From Pterois miles (taxonomy: Eukaryota; Chordata; Actinopteri; Perciformes; Scorpaenidae): a DNA stretch of 64,000 nt. A program made the position numbers and the translations under genes. This document shows positions 60,491 through 64,000 of this stretch, one piece after another. The DNA lies in assembly GCA_947000775.1 (NCBI GenBank), contig CAMQGK010000559.1, forward strand, positions 2,700,501 to 2,764,500. Direction: 5' to 3'. The notes beneath the pieces were generated by a model. It saw only the letters and a list, made by a program, of their open reading frames with translations, was not told the origin of the DNA and did not search any database. Numbering within the stretch: position 1 is the stretch's first letter; every line of letters begins with the position of its first letter.

Positions 60491-62053
60491 ACACAGTAAC
60501 TTTTTGTAAAATATCATATGAACCGTTGTATGTGGATACTTGACCAAGTGCAATGTTGTGGCTCATTTAAGGTTTTTTAAATACTTTTTCCACAACAATG
60601 GCGATAGAAAGTAGTAAGTTAGTATGTCAAGCTTTGGCTCCACAGGCAATACTTGTTAGTAGGATCTGTTAATTGTTCATTTCAGTCTTTTCACTGGATT
60701 TGTTGCCAGTAAGAATAATATAGAATAACATGAGTCTAAGAAATATGCCTTTTCCCTCGGCTGCCATCTGTTACAATATATTGTAACTGCCATCACAAAG
60801 CCTGCCCAGTACAATACTGCATAATATTTGATTTTCATGTAAAAACATCAAAGTAAAGATGAAAGCTTTTTACAGAGTATTATGTGTGCACATGTACGTG
60901 CGATTCAAAGCCTTGCCAGATGACTCTTATTACCAAAACCATGTGGCACAGAGCGCCGAGTGCATTGCTTCATTTGGAATAAACACACAGAAACACACAG
61001 AAACACACACTTTGTGTTCTGTTTTGCATTGGCAGGCAGTAATACCAGCATTAGCATATGAAAGACGGCAGCTGGAAGGTGTAGCTGTCACTGTTGTTGT
61101 TGCTTGTTGCTTGTTGTGTTATCCATTTGGATGGCAGCTCCTCTGTTCTTGCTAACCCTCGCCTCGCTAGCGCTCGCTGTTGCGTTCCCTCCTGTCTTTC
61201 TGTGTGCCTCCTTCTGTCTGTCAGTCATGCTCTTTTTTTCTTCTCCTCCATGTATGACTAATCACATCCCCCGGGGGAATGCGAGAGACGTACGCTGCAT
61301 GCATGTATGAAGCGTGGACACCCATTACGGACAGAAATGGTGCATTGTTTGGCATATTTTCTGTTATTTTTCTTGATCAAAATTCAAACATATGATGACT
61401 TTTAGGAAATCCTAAAAGTTCACTCTAATCTAGAAATCTCTGCATTCATCATTTGTGAAATTGAAACAGCTGAATAAGCCTTTTTTTTTACTCGAGCAGT
61501 GCTTCTCAGAAGAATACGGTGTAAAAAAAAAGTTACAGTAGATCACTTATCACAGGCTGTAAGTTGAGTTGAAAGACGGAGCTGCCCTCGGCAAAGAACA
61601 CTTTATCTCTGATAGCAGCGGGGTGCAACCTCCCATCTGAACTCTCTCTCCTCTTGTCTCTTTCTCTCTTTCTCTCACTCAAAGATGTAAATGTTCAAAC
61701 GGACTAATTCCTTCAAAGCTCCCGATGAGCATGAAAGACCCGTCTCCACCCTCATTGCTAATTGATGGCCTTGCATCGCAGCATGAAAGCTACATGGGCC
61801 TTCCTTGAGACTCTCATTAGCGGTAACTACACTACAGTTATCTGCATTAACGTTACATTACAGACATCCTAGAGACGCACGTTGTGTTGATCCACTTTCA
61901 GTCTAGTTTTGTCATGTTAAACGTCATTTACAGTATGTGGAAATGAGCTGAATGAGCTCGAAAAAGAGGCACAGTGTCTCTCAGATGGTCGGACTAAAGT
62001 TGCTTTCCTTTACTTGTGACTGGTCAAACCAGAAGAACACACTTCTTTTTCAG
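60491..62053. other. Non-coding; possible conserved block 61690-61870
   Basis: No gene recognised. 61690-61870 is non-repetitive with CTCATTGCTAATTGATGGCC, CAGCATGAAAGC and GACTCTCATTAGCGGTAAC, rich in TAAT/ATTAG cores. Short hydrophobic frames at 61104-61310 look like chance. Confidence 0.35.
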
Positions 62054-62254
62054 CTTGAGCCTTTCTCCCCTGGGAAAGTCTGTCTGGCATGTGACCACAG
62101 TCGTTGAACCTCAGACCCATGAGCAACATGACAGAGTGACTGACAACATGTCCCAGCTGATATGGCAGCACCTGGAGATCCTCCAGGGAGAGGTGGGAGG
62201 ATGCTGCTTTTAGAAAAGAACATCTTTGATGGCACCTTTAACCCGGAGAAGCAG
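62054..62254 (+). CDS. Candidate start-codon exon of an unidentified gene
   Basis: A 201-bp interval follows a good acceptor (ACACTTCTTTTTCAG, 62039-62053) and precedes a donor (AAGCAG before GTGGGT at 62255). Within it an ATG at 62162 opens 31 codons running exactly in phase to the donor. A TGA in the same frame lies 21 bases upstream (62141-62143), so the ATG would be a true first codon with 5' UTR before it. The peptide begins MAAPGDPPGRGGR and ends LLLEKNIFDGTFNPEKQ. The Gly/Pro/Arg-rich start followed by an ordered-looking segment is typical of a real N-terminus. The frame closes three codons into the intron. No family is recognised and no second exon is visible before the window ends. 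The codons chosen are ordinary. It could be chance, but acceptor, start, frame and donor all agree. Confidence 0.4.
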
Positions 62255-62309
62255 GTGGGTAAATGAATGCAGGTGAAGATGCACTTAGTAGTTTTAGTAA
62301 TATAACCCT

Positions 62310-62655
62310 AATAGGGATGTACCAATCCAGCTTTTTCAGTCCCAATACCGATAGCTATACCTTGGCTGTGGTTATCGGCCGATACTGAGTACTGATCTGA
62401 TACCAGTGTTTAATTAATAAGCTGTATGCCTACTGTGTGGAAGTGACTGGGATCATTCGTTTATGTGTAAGGAAACATCAGGACTGACTTAAACATTGAT
62501 TTCCTAAAAATCTTCAAAATGAAACCTTTTCAATGCAGCAACAAATTGGTCAAAACTTGGAAAGGACATTACATTACACACAGAATTGAATTTAATAGAT
62601 TGGCCCCATTTTCACTGATACCCGATCCAGCAAAATCCCGAAAGCCTAGCCTCTT
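62310..62655 (+). mobile_element. hAT-like MITE fragment (TAGGGATGTACCAATCC end)
   Basis: Starts TAGGGATGTACCAATCCAGC, then CAGTCCCAATACCGATAGC, GTTATCGGCCGATACTGAG, GAAACATCAGGACTGAC, and ends near GATACCCGATCCAGC. This matches a widespread teleost MITE whose mirror 3' end (CATCCCTA) is absent here. No coding capacity. Confidence 0.65.
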
Positions 62656-62759
62656 CAAGCAGCATTAATTGACTCTTTTTGCTCTCTTTTTTTTTAGCAA
62701 ATATTTGTGTCTACACCTCCAGCAAACATTTGGAAAATGTAAGTCCAATAGTCACTCTC

Positions 62760-63005
62760 CTTTAGCTGTGTTTTGGCCTCTGGCTATTTAGCTGCTAAAG
62801 TCTCCACTGTGTTCACCAGCTAGTCGCTAATTGTGTCTGCTGTTTGGCGGTGGGCAGGTACTGTAGTGTAGGTTTTTAGAGGTCTTTACTGAAAACAGCT
62901 GCCTGGTGTGGCTGGGAACATGGTTGATGACAACAGTGAACGTGAGTTGTGGTCTGTAAAAAAACAAAACAATAAGCTGAAAGCCACAAAAAAAGTTGAG
63001 GGGAA
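62760..63005 (+). repeat. Dispersed fish repeat, pair with 29385-29610
   Basis: GCTGCTAAAGTCTCCACTGT, GTTCACCAGCTAGTCGCTAA, TACTGAAAACAGCTGCCTG and AACAATAAGCTGAAAGCC, collinear with 29385-29610. Confidence 0.6.
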
Positions 63006-64000
63006 CTGCTAAGGTGGGTCTGTGGGTTTGTCACATAGAGCGACCCCTCTCACATAGACATTTGATCCATTATTATAACTCATCGCTGCAGTGTATCAGC
63101 TGTGACGGCTAATTACGGCTGGCTACAGTCTTTCCTTTGTTTTGACTCCAGCTAACACCATCAGGACGGTGGTTGTAAAATGGTCTAGAACTTAGTTTGT
63201 TGGTCCATCAGTCCACAAAATTTCCCCACCATTGGACAGCCACAGTTTTTGCCTTAAGAGGCTGAAATTTGCCTGGAGGTCAAGTGTATGGATGTGAAGG
63301 TGTGTTTGTGTTTGTGTTCATGCCAACTGGCAAAAAAGGGATGAGGTAGTGAGAGTGGCCTATAGCAAAAGGCTCATAATTTCTATACAGATTCATGTAC
63401 CATGGCCAAAGTCATGATCCGTTTGTCTCTGAGAGCTAATTTGACAAAATGAAAGTGTCTGGAAGCTAATCATAGCACCAAGTTGTTCATTGCCAATAGC
63501 AGACATTATTTCTGTCTTACATTTGTGGTCCTTTAAAAACATTTCAGCTACTACACTGCTGTTTGGCCTTCTTCGTCAGTGAAACCAAGATTGTTGTCTT
63601 TTAAGTGTTGTTTTTACCTCCTATACCCTCGCTGTTTGTAGACTGCTCCCAATCAGAAAGTCTCATGAAAAGAGGTAACATCTTTGACCAACTGCGTGGC
63701 CTGGCTATTTTCTGTGATTGTCAAATCTAGTGCGCACTTGCTAGTCTACTACTATCGCTTTATGTTACGGTGCCACTGAATGGAAGTTCAAATCAGTGAA
63801 AGTCATTTAATTGAATGCTGTAGCGTCCTCCAAAAATCAACAGTTTGCATGTCTACAAGAAGAAGCAAGCTTGACTCAAATTAAACACGTCTCCAGTGTA
63901 AGTTTGAACTGTTTATTTAAGTAGAAAACAGCACAAACACATATTTAACCAGATCAAAAATCTTTTGCACGCTGTAGACATCTTTCTGATAGCCGACTCA
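63006..64000. other. Non-coding, no gene seen
   Basis: No recognised repeat, open frame or RNA gene to the end of the window. Confidence 0.4.

Overview
The window looks like ordinary non-coding nuclear DNA from a ray-finned (teleost) fish, probably a spiny-rayed one. I base this on three things. There are more than twenty long (CA)n/(GT)n arrays. There are fish-type L1 and L2 retrotransposon fragments and two families of tRNA-derived SINEs. Many short non-autonomous DNA elements also carry sequences I recognise as common in teleost genomes. There is no bacterial gene organisation, no operon, no CRISPR array, and no complete protein-coding gene. Almost every long open frame is a dinucleotide repeat read as a His-Thr or Cys-Val polymer, or a transposon remnant. 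The window is best read as intergenic or intronic sequence.

Layout. 0-13 kb: old repeats (inverted-repeat element at 0.7 kb, a fish interspersed repeat at 1.6 and 12 kb, hAT-like elements at 9.8 and 11.4 kb) and palindromes near 7 kb. 14-21 kb: a transposon nest in which an L2 element sits inside an L1 copy. Both, together with a SINE, lie between two matching ends of an older DNA element (15.8-18.9 kb). A second SINE family member is at 20.7 kb. 21.6-22.6 kb: a ~1 kb element with inverted arms of about 185-200 bp. 26.9-27.3 kb: a homopolymer-rich stretch that may be assembly error. 28.8-47.7 kb: five dispersed copies of one ~550 bp element, each carrying a CTCF-like core motif, among microsatellites, more SINEs and other repeats. 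49.5-56.9 kb: four hAT-like or related repeats, one of them split by an L1 insertion, plus a CpG-rich block at 54.2-54.9 kb. 57-64 kb: repeats and a short exon-like segment at 62.05-62.25 kb.

Possible host-gene pieces are few and uncertain. The best is a 201 bp exon-like segment at 62054-62254 (+), with an acceptor, an ATG preceded by an in-frame stop, 31 codons and a donor. The CpG-rich block at 54.2-54.9 kb resembles a promoter and non-coding first exon of a minus-strand gene. Weaker exon-like intervals lie at 31718-31867 (+) and 50039-50466 (strand unclear). None can be assigned to a named gene. I found no undescribed system with confidence. The most interesting signals are the nested transposon stratigraphy, the element family carrying CTCF-like sites, and the overlooked exon candidates.
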